DNA from: Synura sp. LO234KE
Lineage: Eukaryota; Sar; Synurophyceae; Synurales; Mallomonadaceae
Length of the DNA stretch: 20,536 nt
Assembly (NCBI GenBank): GCA_015143735.1
Contig: VKHC01000079.1
Location: 1-20,536 of the forward strand
Direction of reading: 5' to 3'
The notes beneath the pieces were generated by a model. The model was not told the DNA's origin, searched no databases, and saw nothing but the letters and a program-made list of their open reading frames with translations. Both the position numbers and the translations under genes were made by a program. Shown here piece by piece: positions 1 to 9,916 of the stretch. The stretch's first letter is position 1. The number at the start of each line of letters is the position of its first letter.

Positions 1-702
1 GATATGAAGATATCACATCAGCGCCGCATCTCACGGATAACAGTTGAAGACGCCGAATGTGTTTCTGATTATAATGCGCTGTCCCTGTTCAGCTGAACGC
101 ATTCCTCACTGTCGCAAATCGAGCTTCTTCGTCGACGACTTGCATCAGAGCTAAACCGGGTGCTGCCCCGTGGAACCAGCTATGACCGTAATGAAAGTCG
201 CTTATCTCTCCCGTGTTTTGGCACGATCATAGGGCGCCCGTACCCCAACTCGTGTCAGTTGCATCCGTTATATCAAGGTCCAATAGAAAAACTGCAGTTC
301 TCTCGGCCCGAGTATATACGTACTCCGCACCCTGTCGTGCCTGCGGTGAGGGGTAGCCACCCATCAGAAGGTGGCCTCGCCCAGAAGGCTAAATGAGCAT
401 ATTTAAAATATAAATAAAATGCATTTGCCCGTTGCACTATTAGGTTCTTAAGAAGTGTACAATGACGCAACCAGGCTCGGGCCGTTAAATAGAGCCGTGT
501 GTTGGGCGGAATTAAAGTTGCCCGAGGACAATATATGCCGATCCGCAGGTCGGACAAGGCAGTTGAAAACCACTGTGGAATGGCATTCTCCTGGAAAAGG
601 GTGGCACCAGATGAAGTAACATAGAGGTGGACGACGCGATCATAGAAGTCGTCAGCTGAATACCATAAATACTTTACAAGGATTTGGACTATCCTGAGAT
701 GT
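1..702. other. Unassigned sequence, no gene recognised
   Basis: Short open frames exist on both strands (plus 160-396, minus 273-557), but neither shows a recognisable motif and both have low-complexity, decayed-looking translations. A small hairpin with a 6-bp perfect stem (356-361 with 370-375) lies just before an A/T-rich stretch. It could be the end of an old retroelement, but this is a guess. I see nothing else. Confidence 0.4.
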
Positions 703-872
703 AATAATTAATTTCAATGGGGAAATGCTCCAGCTTTAGAGAATTAAGGGCGTTTGACGTTTTATTTTTTTAAATAAATTGCTAAAGTCATCTGTTCCGC
801 TCCATAAGCCTCGGCCTTCACCTGTAAGCGATGATGCGGAGTATCAATGTTACCGACAGAGAATTTTAGTGA
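703..872. repeat. Diverged repeat, copy A (pairs with 4201-4358)
   Basis: Two blocks recur in the same order and orientation about 3.5 kb downstream. Block 1 is 703-734, paired with 4201-4233, and both end in AAATGCTCCAGC. Block 2 is 781-872, paired with 4265-4358, at roughly 80% identity by eye with two small indels. The similarity runs into the minus-strand coding fragment 762-1109. The copies are dispersed, direct and separated by the C/T-rich element with the RNase H remnant. Confidence 0.75.
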
Positions 873-1109
873 TAGTGCATGATTTATTATCAAGCTGCGG
901 CCGTCGGCTTTGCGAATGATCTTCACACCTTTGCCTCCAATATCTGCGGTCTCCAACGCCAGGCAGACATTGTCTCCAGCTTCGCCATTCTCTGCCGTAC
1001 GTCGATCGCCCGGCAACTCCGTCTCTATCACGTCTAAGGTCTTGAAGAACCCTCGTCTGTCCTGCACCACTTCGTCCGTTACATTCCCATTGTCGGCTGG
1101 TCCCCCCAC
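762..1109 (-). pseudogene. Unknown repeated protein fragment, copy A
   Basis: This minus-strand frame of about 115 codons ends in TAA at 762-764. I do not recognise the family. Its C-terminal part (SLKFSVGNIDTPHH, then a V-K-A...A-E-Q-x-T-L motif) recurs in copy B at 4308-4595, and the shared reading frame is the main evidence that it once coded. The middle contains an acidic, Gly-rich stretch (AENGEAGDNVCLALE) that loosely resembles the barrel domain of translation GTPases, but the rest does not follow that family. The frame opens just upstream without a convincing start or splice site, and the flank from 1110 on is the C/T-rich region. It is probably a fragment truncated at its 5' end, possibly by that insertion. 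It could be part of a mobile element or of a duplicated host gene. Confidence 0.45.
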
Positions 1110-3441
1110 TCATTTCACTTCCCTTTGGAACCCTTGTCCAAGTGTTTCGGTGGCTGGTATGACGCAGTCCTGTTCCCCGGCGGCTCCTCTTTACTTAGGA
1201 TCTCGGCGTTGCGGCTCGAGATCACAAACTCGAACGTGCGTCGGCGGCTACTGGCATTCAGATTCTGTAATCATCTTTTATTGACCAGGTCCCCTATCCC
1301 AGTGTCCTTTCCTTTTTCTCCATTGCTCACGCACAAGCCCTGGACGATAATACCATCGTCAGTCAAAGAATGCAAGTGCCTCACAACGCGACACACTTAC
1401 TTCCAACCGCGCTCCAACGGGGGCCTTTGGTTCCCTCGCGAGTCCCATCTCATTAGCAGCGTAAGCTCTCTCTCACCGCTCGGGCTCTCCGATCCACCGA
1501 CAAATACCCGCTGGGCGGCGCAGGCCATCCTGGCTACTGTTCCACCTCTCTTTGCTCTCGTATCTGTCCCGGTTTCTGGATCTCGAGATTAGTGAAATAT
1601 CTAAGCGTCGGCGACCTGTCCCTGCTACTTCACTGCCGTCCTCCTGTGTATCTCCTCCCTCACTCCATTCGCTCTAGTCCCGTCCGCTCTCGTCCTGGCT
1701 CCCACCTTCGGACCTTCTTCTCAGTCCGTCCTCGCCCCGTGCTTCAATTCTTATCCTTCGTCAATTGTGCTATACCTGCTCCCTCCCTTTCGACATCTCT
1801 GCCCTCTTCCCACTCCGCCTTGTCATTCGGATTCTTCCTGTCCTCTCGATTGCAGACTCACCTATAGAAGTTCTCAAAAATTCTTGTCCGATTTCCGTCC
1901 CTAGCGCCTTCTCCTCTATAGGAAAATGTGACTAGAAGGTCTATCAACAGGCAATAAGTAGACTTCTTTTGTTCGAAGAGCCTTAGTTTTGGTTTTATGT
2001 TATAAAAGCTATCATGAAGTCATTTTAGTATATCTGAAGTATATCTGGTACTTAGTAATCTATGCGCTAGTGCTTGCGGCGTCGGTGCGTCGACAGGTTT
2101 CACGTCCCCTCGTCGGCCGGCGGTGGTTAACTTGTGAGAGTAAAGAACTACAACTACAACTGAGTCAGTAGAAGCCTAAATTGGAAAGTTTTAATTATTT
2201 ATGACCACATTTTGAGGTTTGATTCACATTACGTCCAAGACTCTCCTTGTCTCCATCGGATCAGCCCACTTCGTTGCACCTACTCTGGTTCTGTTCTTTC
2301 CGCTCCTGCGATGCCCACCTCCTCGTTTACCTCCTCACCATTGCCCAGCCCTCTGGTTCCCAGTAGATGCTCACCATCAGCCGTATGCTACGCTTCCACT
2401 ACCCATGCCTTCTCTCCCACACCTGCCATTCCTTCTGCGAATCCCCAAGATTTGCTCGGATCGTTCTCCGCTCCTTCGCCGCTCCACACCCAACTCTCTT
2501 ACTCGCGCGCTCCTATACGAGGCTCCGTTGCCATCAACTCTTTCCCCCATCTGGATTCCTGGACTAACTCCTCCTTTTCAGAACATCATCAGCGCCTCAC
2601 CTTCCTAACCGGCTCTCACCACTCTGCTCTATTGCTAACTCTTCGATGTGTTTGTGACCTCTAAGCTCGCACCTCCATCCCTCGGTCGTCTAAGTACTCA
2701 ACTCTTCCCTTATCCGCCACCTCACCGGTAATTCATGGTCTCCTCCTCGCGACGCACTTTGCCTCTCACCTCTGTGCCTCATCCGCCACTGGTCCTCCCC
2801 GCTCCTTTACTTTTCCTCTTGTCGTTCCCGCCCCATTCATACCTACAAGGAGGTTCTGTCCCTGCACCAACTCGGGTCCTATTGGTCCTTCTGGTCCTCT
2901 TCCTCGCCGGACCTATCACATTCCACTCATCTCAAACTGATTCTTGCTCACCTTATGCCACCGCATGCCAAGTCCTCTACATGGCTTGTTTATCAACTCC
3001 CGTCCCGCTCCGTCACTCTCCTGCCCCCTCCTATTGCATACATCCAAATCTCATTCGGAACATCATCGTCGTGCTTCCCGCTCAGCCCCACCTAACCACC
3101 TCTCCTTCAAATCCAATTTATCAAATCCTTCACACAGCACTCCCAGGAAAGGGTCGTCAAAGGTTTGTCCACTTGCCCGCTCCCCTGATGCCCGTGACTC
3201 CTACCATCACAGGACCAGCAAATGCACCCACCCGGAAATCGTACGCATCCACTCTTCATTCCCGCTTGGCCATCGTACTGGACTGTTCGATTCTACGACG
3301 GCGCCCGTGCTCAACTCCGCGGTTTTTGCGGTGGTAAATTTTGGGGCTTCGCTACAAGCGCCGAAGCCTCCATATTGCACTGGCGCATCGGACGTCTGCT
3401 CTCCAGCGTTTCTCCTTCTTCTCGGATCTTCCTGAACCTCG
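1110..3441 (+). other. C/T-rich decayed region, probable LINE body
   Basis: The plus strand is strongly C- and T-rich for about 2.3 kb. It carries several overlapping open frames (for example 1125-1592, 2212-2664, 2735-3337) that translate to Pro/Ser/Leu-rich sequence without domains. The openness follows from the composition, because stop codons are rare in C/T-rich sequence, so I do not call these genes. The region runs directly into an RNase H remnant on the same strand, so the simplest reading is the heavily mutated upstream part of a non-LTR retrotransposon. I could not identify reverse transcriptase or endonuclease motifs inside it. Confidence 0.4.
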
Positions 3442-3860
3442 GTGTACACTGACGGCTCCGCGTCGAACCCTGGCACTCCCCGGGCGTTTGCAGGCGCACT
3501 GCCCCTAAATGCCAACTTCATGAAGCCTTCAGCTTGGTCTTATATACTGCGTCTGACCCACTATTTCGTTGCTCTACCACCTTATCCTCCAACACCGGTG
3601 AAATCACAGCCATGATGTATTCGCCAGATTCAGAAGCAGTGGAAATTGTTCTTTTTTTTCTCCTCTGCTCGGACAGACTTAACGCCCGCGACGTCGTCCG
3701 CGGCAACCTACGGGGGCCTCTTGTGCATCACCGTGGAGCTTCTCCATACCCTACTCACCGCCGGATATCTCCTAGACTTCCGCGAAGTCAAGACTCACTG
3801 CGCCGACAAGACGCTTGACTCGCGCGGGAATAACTACGCTGATTACCTGACCAACCGAAG
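3442..3860 (+). pseudogene. Broken retroelement RNase H domain
   Basis: Three reading frames together carry all the landmarks of a type I RNase H, in the right order and spacing. VYTDGSASNPG (3442-3474) has the first catalytic Asp. NTGEITAM (around 3591-3614, GEIT at 3597-3608) has the catalytic Glu. LLCSDRLNARDVVRG (3660-3704) has the second Asp. VKTHC (3787-3801) is followed by RGNNYADYL (3823-3849), with the last Asp in YAD (3835-3843). The frame changes once between about 3540 and 3590 and again near 3700-3740, so it cannot be translated as one protein. In non-LTR retrotransposons this domain removes the RNA strand during reverse transcription and sits at the C-terminal end of the polyprotein, which fits the decayed C/T-rich sequence upstream. 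A host RNase H1 is unlikely because of the decay and surroundings. Confidence 0.8.
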
Positions 3861-4200
3861 ACGTCCACGGATCGCGGATCTCCCTGATTCCGTTCCTGAC
3901 CGCTCTCCGGGTCCTGTCATGACTTCCCCGGGCGGCCGCCATTACAACGGTGCCACCTTGCCGTTCTCACCGCCTGCCCTCTACGCCTTTTGCCACTGGC
4001 TTCTCCGTGGGGCCTGTCCTGTCATCACTTGCGAACAGATGATATTCCTTGCGGAAACTCCTGCGGTCATATTTTTTCTGTGGTTAAATTCCTACTCGCC
4101 TCCGTTGCCGCCCTTCGTATCTGGTGTTCATTTCTTACGAATGAACGGTCAATTGCGAAGGACGCGGCGGTAAGTTATTTAATTTTGGCGAAAAAATACA

Positions 4201-4358
4201 TAATAGTTAATTTCATCGGAAAAATGCTCCAGCAGAACCCACCTTGATTCGGTCAACTATAATCGATAAAGTCACCTGTTCCGCTCGTTTAGCCTTGACC
4301 TCCACCTCTATAAGAGATGATTCGGAGTATCAACGTTACCGACAGTGAATTTTAGTGA
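4201..4358. repeat. Diverged repeat, copy B (pairs with 703-872)
   Basis: Counterpart of copy A: 4201-4233 matches 703-734, and 4265-4358 matches 781-872 in the same orientation. The copy begins about 340 bp after the RNase H remnant. The spacer between the two matching blocks differs in sequence and is shorter here than in copy A. Confidence 0.75.
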
Positions 4359-4595
4359 AAATGTAGAGTTCATTTTCAAGGTCAGCAAAGCAGAGTTGTC
4401 AGTATTGCAAATAACCAGCGGAATCACGAAGACCCTCACCTTTGCTCCATTAGGACAAACATCTGTTGAATTCAATTCAGCTCTACACGATGAGTCCGAT
4501 CCTGCATTACTGACTAATTTTAACGCAGTTATTTTAAACCATACAATTCCTATATTCCTGTTCACGCGGGCAAGAATTCGCAGATCCATCTCCAA
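4308..4595 (-). pseudogene. Unknown repeated protein fragment, copy B
   Basis: This minus-strand frame of about 95 codons has the C-terminal sequence FSLKFTVGNVDTPNH, matching FSVGNIDTPHH in copy A. After NHLL it meets a TAG. A two-base frame change just there restores a V-K-A..AEQVTLSI stretch that again parallels copy A (VKAEAYGAEQMTLAI). The two copies therefore share a coding past, and copy B is frameshifted near its end. Upstream of the conserved motif similarity is weak: both are rich in small polar and beta-branched residues, which hints at a beta-sheet domain, but no family is recognised. No start codon or splice site can be chosen with confidence. Confidence 0.45.
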
Positions 4596-4599
4596 ACCC

Positions 4600-7100
4600 T
4601 CGTTTCATGCCGAGCTAACTCTCCGTTTACCATGGTCTATAAACGTGCTATCGTGTAGTACAAGATACGAGTCCTTCAGTTTTAACCTCTCTTCACCACA
4701 ATCATGAGGACTACACAAACATTGGCGAGCCCTCTAAACTAGCTTATGCTACACAAAAGAAGCAATTTCTGCCCAAGCGCGATGGTGGAGGGGCATTGGG
4801 CTGGGACAACGACAGTTCTCAGTTTTCCTATTCCCGCACTCAGTAAAATCTTTTTTACCCTTTTTCACCAATATTCTATGTGCTTTCCGTTGGGTTATTG
4901 GCGATTCACACAAAGCCCATTCATCTTGTTGAGGACATTGCCGCGATCGAACTCAGTCGCTCGACCAGGTGCATTTATCTATAAGCATCTCTCAACTTGG
5001 TCGCAGTCAGAGTTAGCAAGAGTGTTTATAGTAAGTGGTCAGATACAGCAGGCAGTGGTTTTTCATCATGTACTAACAATTGTATGACATTTTTCTGTCC
5101 TGTTTTGCAAATACGAAAACCAGTAATTGACCATCCTTTTATAGAGGTGTGGCGGTTATTTTTCTTACAGATTTATATCTAAGTTTGTTTCTTGTCTGAT
5201 TCTGACCAGTTTCGCCACAGAACTCAATGACTTTTTGAGCATCCTCATCTCTACCATCAAAGCGCTGGTGGTATCATCGCCCCCGGCTTCTTGCATTTTC
5301 AAAGATGCAAATTGCAAAGCCGACATCTCCGTCGGCTGGTTACTTGGGTTCAGAAAGTAGAGGGAGACTTTTGATCGAATCTTCATTAACTGGAATCGCA
5401 ATCTTCAGCAGCGTTGAACGTGACAAAATTTTCAATTTTGGAAAAACAACAATTTACATGTGGTCAATTAGCAGTATTGGAGAGCTTTGGGATTAGTTTT
5501 TAACATTGTCCTTAGACTCTCCCGCCCAGAAGTAGCATAGTAAAGACTGTAAACACTCGTCCAAGACTCGTAGATTAAGAGGAAAGTAAGCTAGACTGGC
5601 AGGGTTAGCCGCAACGGGTTATTGCAACAGAAGTACGCCCAACCAGAAACGAGAATTTACTACTTCTGCGCCAGATTATAAGCCTAATTCCACTTTGGCT
5701 ACGCTGCCCATCACTCGGACATCTTAGGGGGAAATCCAAAATCAACTTTTGCGAATTCTGAAGCAGTTTCACAATTTATGTTTGCGGCAAGCAGTCATCT
5801 TTCCAAACATTATAGTTGCCCTGTTGGAATTCACTCAGAATTAAATTCCCCAACTTCCAACAGTATGGTATTCCAATTTGACATTAGTTTTATGGCTACT
5901 GGTACCAACCTGGGAGCGGGCACTCTCCTGTCTTCAATGTCTGCAGAGTGCAGGCAAAAAATCAGAGAAGAAGGTGGAATCGACGGGGAGGCATCTTCTA
6001 ACTTACTATACGGGCGATTCCGTTGCAATTATCTTCTCCTTCGCCCCAATGTCTGAGGACGCGAAAAGAGCGCTCAACTGAAGTCTGATGCAGCCTCGCA
6101 ATGAGTCAGCTAACGAACTCCGTTCAGATGGGATGAAACTATAATTTCCTATAACTATTAAATCTCCCCAACTACTCTCACAGGACCGTGATTTTCCCCA
6201 AATTTCATCGTCGAGGAGATCCACAATGCTGAGTAGACGTTGAAGAATGCCTACTAGGATAATATGAGCCTTCACACCCACAAACTATTCGATGCTTGAT
6301 ATTGTATTAGAGCATCATGTGAGCAGGCGCTATAGATTTCGTTCGACAACCACATGGCTTACATGCGATGACAACGACCTGATATTGTTATAATGTGGGA
6401 AAGACGATTAACAATTCTGCGAAGATTCCCAAATCTCGTCGGAAAATTTACGCCCGACTACCCTCTTGGACCGCAGAGAAACTCATATCTGCTGAGTTAG
6501 CTTCGGATCATTCACGACACATCGGTTGACCATTCTTCCATCCGGAAGTTTCTGTGTGCAGGGATGACGGCAAAGCCACTTCTATTTTCACCTAATGCCA
6601 TGAACCGTCCAGAGTGGGTGGAATGAACAAGCGTCAATATGCGAGTGTGTCTAACATATCTGCTGCAGAGGGTGCAGCGATCGGATACACAGAACGTCTT
6701 TACAACGGCCAATTTCCTGCCCGCAACGACATACTCTGCTTTCCTGCATGAACTCCTCCCGGGGTCTAGTGAGGTATTTCTCCTTTACCAAAATAAACAG
6801 TATCGAGGACTTTGCTACTACTTTGTGGTAAGAAGTTCCATGGATCTAGATGATTAACTCGCTCCGGTCGGTACTTCTGACCGCAATCGAGAACTTGGAA
6901 AAAGCCGAGGTACCTCGCCGACTCTGCCCTCCCCAAGCGTTTGAGCACGAACCCCTCTCGTTCAAGGAGGAACCGGCGCGCCTGCTTTTGCCCATACATT
7001 CGTCTGCGGAAGATTTCGGGGTTTTATGTAGCCTTTCCATCTATACCTTTTGATTCATGCTTGCGCCAAGGTCTCGCCATGAGTGGTGACATTTGTTAGT
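4600..7100. other. 2.5 kb without a recognisable gene
   Basis: Several frames of 60-110 codons exist on both strands (for example plus 4746-5087, plus 5778-6056, minus 6006-6281, minus 5165-5401). None shows a known motif, conserved-looking composition or good splice sites. The minus frame 5165-5401 has a charged, helix-forming composition and might be an exon, but there is no support beyond openness. I see no RNA gene, long repeat or obvious regulatory element. Confidence 0.4.
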
Positions 7101-7108
7101 TTTTAGAC

Positions 7109-7156
7109 ATGCTTTTCGTCAACGACGTCCTCATATTCGCATCACCTCACACGTAG
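7109..7156 (+). pseudogene. Possible reverse-transcriptase catalytic-motif scrap
   Basis: The plus frame reads MLFVNDVLIFASPHT followed by TAG. It resembles the palm motif of LINE reverse transcriptases (aromatic, A/V, D, D, then hydrophobics and FA), with the first catalytic Asp replaced by Asn. A stop lies shortly upstream and no other RT motif could be placed nearby. It may be a small relic of the same class of element as the RNase H remnant, or a chance match. Confidence 0.25.
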
Positions 7157-7263
7157 GTGTTCGTACATCTGCACTCGCCCCTCCGTGTTTTATCCTCTCG
7201 CACACCCTGTGTACACCTGTACACCTGCAAATGCCATTAGGGACTGTAACTCCAGTGCTATGA

Positions 7264-7620
7264 ACCTCCTAAGCGGACCCTCTGGAGGAAAATTTCCCCC
7301 CGGGGGTGGTGCCCGCTACCCTTCTCACCAATTGGGACGTCGCCGTTGCGTGCTCACCATCCCCTAGGGAGGCCTTTCCTACGCCCTCGGGCGGCGCGGA
7401 GGCCGCCTCCCCCTTTTGCCGAAAATCTTTCATCTTAATTATTGTAATACAGAACCCCGTGACCGAGTGGGGGTAGGGGGAGGCGGCCTTCACCCAAGGG
7501 TGTAGGAAATGCCTCCCCCGGGGATGATTAATACGCAACGACGTCCCCAACTAGCTAGAAGGGGACGCGCGTAGCACCCCCGGGGGGAGGTCTTCCTACG
7601 AAGAGACCACAGAGGGAGGT
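7264..7620. repeat. Long imperfect inverted repeat (foldback), GC-rich
   Basis: The left arm 7264-7413 is complementary to the right arm 7476-7620 around a 62-bp centre. The innermost 13 bp are perfect (7401-7413 GGCCGCCTCCCCC with 7476-7488). Further blocks pair in order: the segment GGGAGGCCTTTCCTAC starting near 7368 with its counterpart at about 7505-7520, then GGGACGTCG...TTGCG at 7334-7350 with 7534-7548, then TCCCCCCGGGGGTG near 7294-7308 with 7575-7590, then ACCTCC at 7264-7269 with 7615-7620. Small indels separate the blocks and identity is roughly 70-80% by eye. Weaker similarity may continue outward to about 7230. The arms are much more GC-rich than the surrounding DNA. It could be a foldback or MITE-like element, or two copies of one GC-rich repeat inserted head to head. 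Confidence 0.75.
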
Positions 7621-7773
7621 CGTGACATTGTAGCGAAGCGGCCACCAAATGCTACTAACGCCAGCAGTGTCGGCAGGGGTACTAGATGGGGCACGGTATA
7701 ACACTTTTAATTCGCAGTGCGAATAAACAGACCACCACTTCGGCCGGGACCAGGAAGGCAACAAAGGAAACAA

Positions 7774-8439
7774 TCACTTTAGTGGAAAGCTACCTAAAAC
7801 AGCTAGTGCGTTGCGGACCAATTTTCGAGGGGACAGCGACACGCTCCCAGAGGGCTCCTCCTCCAGGTACCGCCGCAGAGTTCCGGACGACGTCTCAACA
7901 AACACGGGTTGCAGTGGCTCCTGCGGCAGAGGGGCGACCTGCACGGGCTCAAGCAATGCCTCCGTCTGAGGGCGAGCACGCACATTTTCCGGGGGCTCCT
8001 TCGGCGGAGAGGAAACAAGCACGTTCTTCGGGGGCTCCTCCGGCTGAGAGGAAACAACAGTGGACGCTGCCGCGTGCGCCCAACCCCCCCCCACCTCATC
8101 GAACGTGGTACGTTCCAACTGGAGAGGGAGGCAAACAGGCTCAACCGAAGCGCGAGCCGAATTGTTCGAAGGGCTTATTGTGGGGGGATCCGCCGGACAG
8201 GGGTGATCCGGTGGGGACTTCAAGTAAGGACGATGCTGTACCTCCCAAGTGTGAAGCTGGGCGGTCGTCCACGCCGTGGCGACTGCGGCTATGATCTTGT
8301 CCCAAAGCGAGTAGACCACGGTACTCCAAGGGACTGAGCCAATGCTCACAATGGAGACGCACTGTGTGGAGGAAAAGAACCCGAGCCAACCTCGGAAGGA
8401 ACGGGTACCATCCTCAGCAACACGACGAAGAATGTGCAA
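7774..8439 (-). CDS. Hypothetical protein with 13-residue repeats
   Basis: A 221-codon minus-strand frame begins with ATG at 8437-8439. Its first third is partly hydrophobic (around residues 20-60, ending in an Ala/Thr-rich helix), which could be a membrane or signal-anchor region. The middle is Pro-rich. Residues of about 125-180 form four 13-residue tandem repeats of the type SSPPKEPPENVR, produced by a 39-bp minisatellite. I do not recognise a family. The plus strand is also open across the repeats (7686-8294), because a 39-bp unit preserves every frame and the GC-rich composition avoids stops, so strand and coding status are uncertain. I favour the minus strand for its ATG and its hydrophobic segment. 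The frame lies beside the foldback and shares its GC-rich composition, so it may belong to the same insertion. Confidence 0.3.
   Translation of the reverse strand: MHILRRVAEDGTRSFRGWLGFFSSTQCVSIVSIGSVPWSTVVYSLWDKIIAAVATAWTTAQLHTWEVQHRPYLKSPPDHPCPADPPTISPSNNSARASVEPVCLPLQLERTTFDEVGGGWAHAAASTVVSSQPEEPPKNVLVSSPPKEPPENVRARPQTEALLEPVQVAPLPQEPLQPVFVETSSGTLRRYLEEEPSGSVSLSPRKLVRNALAVLGSFPLK
7903..8058. repeat. 39-bp minisatellite, four units
   Basis: The units start at 7903, 7942, 7981 and 8020, each beginning CAC. The last two are the most alike, sharing GGGGGCTCCT, CGGC and GAGAGGAAACAA. The first two are more diverged, and a fifth, poorly conserved unit may lie at 7864-7902. The period of 39 keeps reading frames on both strands in phase. 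Confidence 0.8.
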
Positions 8440-8938
8440 GAGGGGGTCCGAGTTAGTCGGGGCTATTCCATATGAGGCTTCCTCAAAAAGTGGTTATACT
8501 CCTTCATTTTGGCTAAATTTCGTCCTCGATCAGAAAAAGAGTCAGTTTGAAAAACCGTAACTAGTTACTGAAACATACTGATTAGCTATCCACCCCTAAG
8601 TACCACCAAGAAAGTGCTGCTGCTATCGCATGGAGAGCAGCATCTGGAGAGGACGTTCTCCGTGACCGCATGGTAGGATACCAGAAAGGGGAGGATCTGT
8701 ATACAAAAGAATTGTAGACTATCTGATCAAGGTCATTACTAGACTAGATCTGGACAACAATATTTTACTATTAGCCTATCACCTTGACGTCGATCAATTA
8801 CTGCTTGTGGGCAATAGATTTATTTGCTTTGAGAACAAACAAATAGAATTTGTGAATTAAAGAAATTCTTAGCATCTAAATAGGAACGGATTTACACTAA
8901 CAAATGAAGAAAATAAGATACAGACTAAAAAGCATTTA
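8440..8938. other. Intergenic, nothing recognised
   Basis: Composition changes from GC-rich to A/T-rich after about 8500. The only item seen is a 12-bp palindrome, GTAACTAGTTAC, near 8564-8575. The A/T-rich part just before 8939 is the expected 3' flank of the minus-strand gene that ends there. Confidence 0.4.
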
Positions 8939-9916
8939 TTAACCTAGCGTAACTTTACGTTTCCAAGTTGTCGAACTGGGAGACGCGGACACCAGAGATC
9001 CGAGTTGAGTGCCTCGCAAATTGCAGGTCTCACTCCATTGATTCGGGTGAATTTTGGGGTCGGCGAACTTTGGGCCCACGTCTCGGAGTAGACGCACGTT
9101 GGACGTAAGCGCTGTATCATTCACGTTGTCGGTATATGCAATTTGACTAGCATGTTTTGCCAAGAGTGTCTGCGTCTGCGAATAAAAGTCATCGTAACGA
9201 AAAGTAAGGAGAAAGCGGATATAAATAATAGTTTATAGTTTTTTACATACCTCATCTATGATATCTGCGTTCGTTTGGCCCACCATACTTTTGAACATAT
9301 TTGGATTTGCGCAACTAGTCGAAACTATCGTTAAACGTTTTGTTGGTGCCTCTTGCCGGATGGTAGGCGTCCTCTGCTTTGAAGTTAACTTTGGATAAAC
9401 CAGCTTAAATTGTTGTATTCTGTTTTCACGAAATTCGCTAATAGTTGATTGTACGTCGTGAAAACTATACATTCCATCATCGTCTCTGATTAAACGCTTG
9501 AAGCAGAAAAAGTAAATTTACGGCAAGTATAATATAGTATATAATACCGAGAAAAGATTTACGACCTCGTCTTTAGTAGGTTGAGGAAGCATTGCGTGAC
9601 CTTTCCCACACTTAAAGGCGGTATCAGCTTGGTTAATGAGAGCATCTTGTTCACTTCTCGACAGAGTGTAAAAAGTTTGATTCTTATGTAAATATATATT
9701 CAAAATATCTTCTCTGTCAATTTGGCCACACATTGAATCTATTTCCCAATTCGATAAAACATGCCTCCCAAGTCGACCACTTCTTAAAGTTCCGTTTTCC
9801 AAGGGGCCATACATACCATATATAACTAGTCTTGCGGCTGACATGGGATGCTGTAATGTATTAGGGAACACAAATTCCAGAATTTCTTCCAAGCTTACTC
9901 TAAACGCTTTGGTCAT
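8939..9916 (-). CDS. Conserved-looking three-exon protein with degenerate EF-hand
   Basis: Proposed exons on the minus strand are 9916-9548, 9496-9251 and 9175-8939, with stop TAA at 8941-8939, giving about 283 residues. Intron 1 (9547-9497, 51 nt) starts GTATTA and ends TTCAAG. Intron 2 (9250-9176, 75 nt) starts GTATGT and ends TTCGCAG. Both are phase 0, and splicing removes the stops that otherwise end each exon. Joining exons 1 and 2 creates a helix followed by the loop RDDDGMYSFHD. This is an EF-hand-like pattern with D, D, G and a final D, but it lacks the first acidic residue. The rest is alpha-helical and charged, with no signal peptide or membrane segment. Such degenerate EF-hand proteins are common in cilia and calcium signalling, but I cannot name this one. 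The start could instead be an in-frame ATG at 9970, adding 18 residues and touching the divergent cyclophilin start. Confidence 0.7.

Noticed and set aside
762-1109. Translation-factor (EF-Tu-like barrel) identity for copy A
   Set aside because: Only one short acidic, Gly-rich stretch resembles it; the conserved C-terminal motif shared with copy B does not belong to that family.
1125-3435. Long Pro/Ser-rich plus-strand open frames
   Set aside because: They overlap in several frames, contain no domains, and their openness is explained by the C/T-rich composition.
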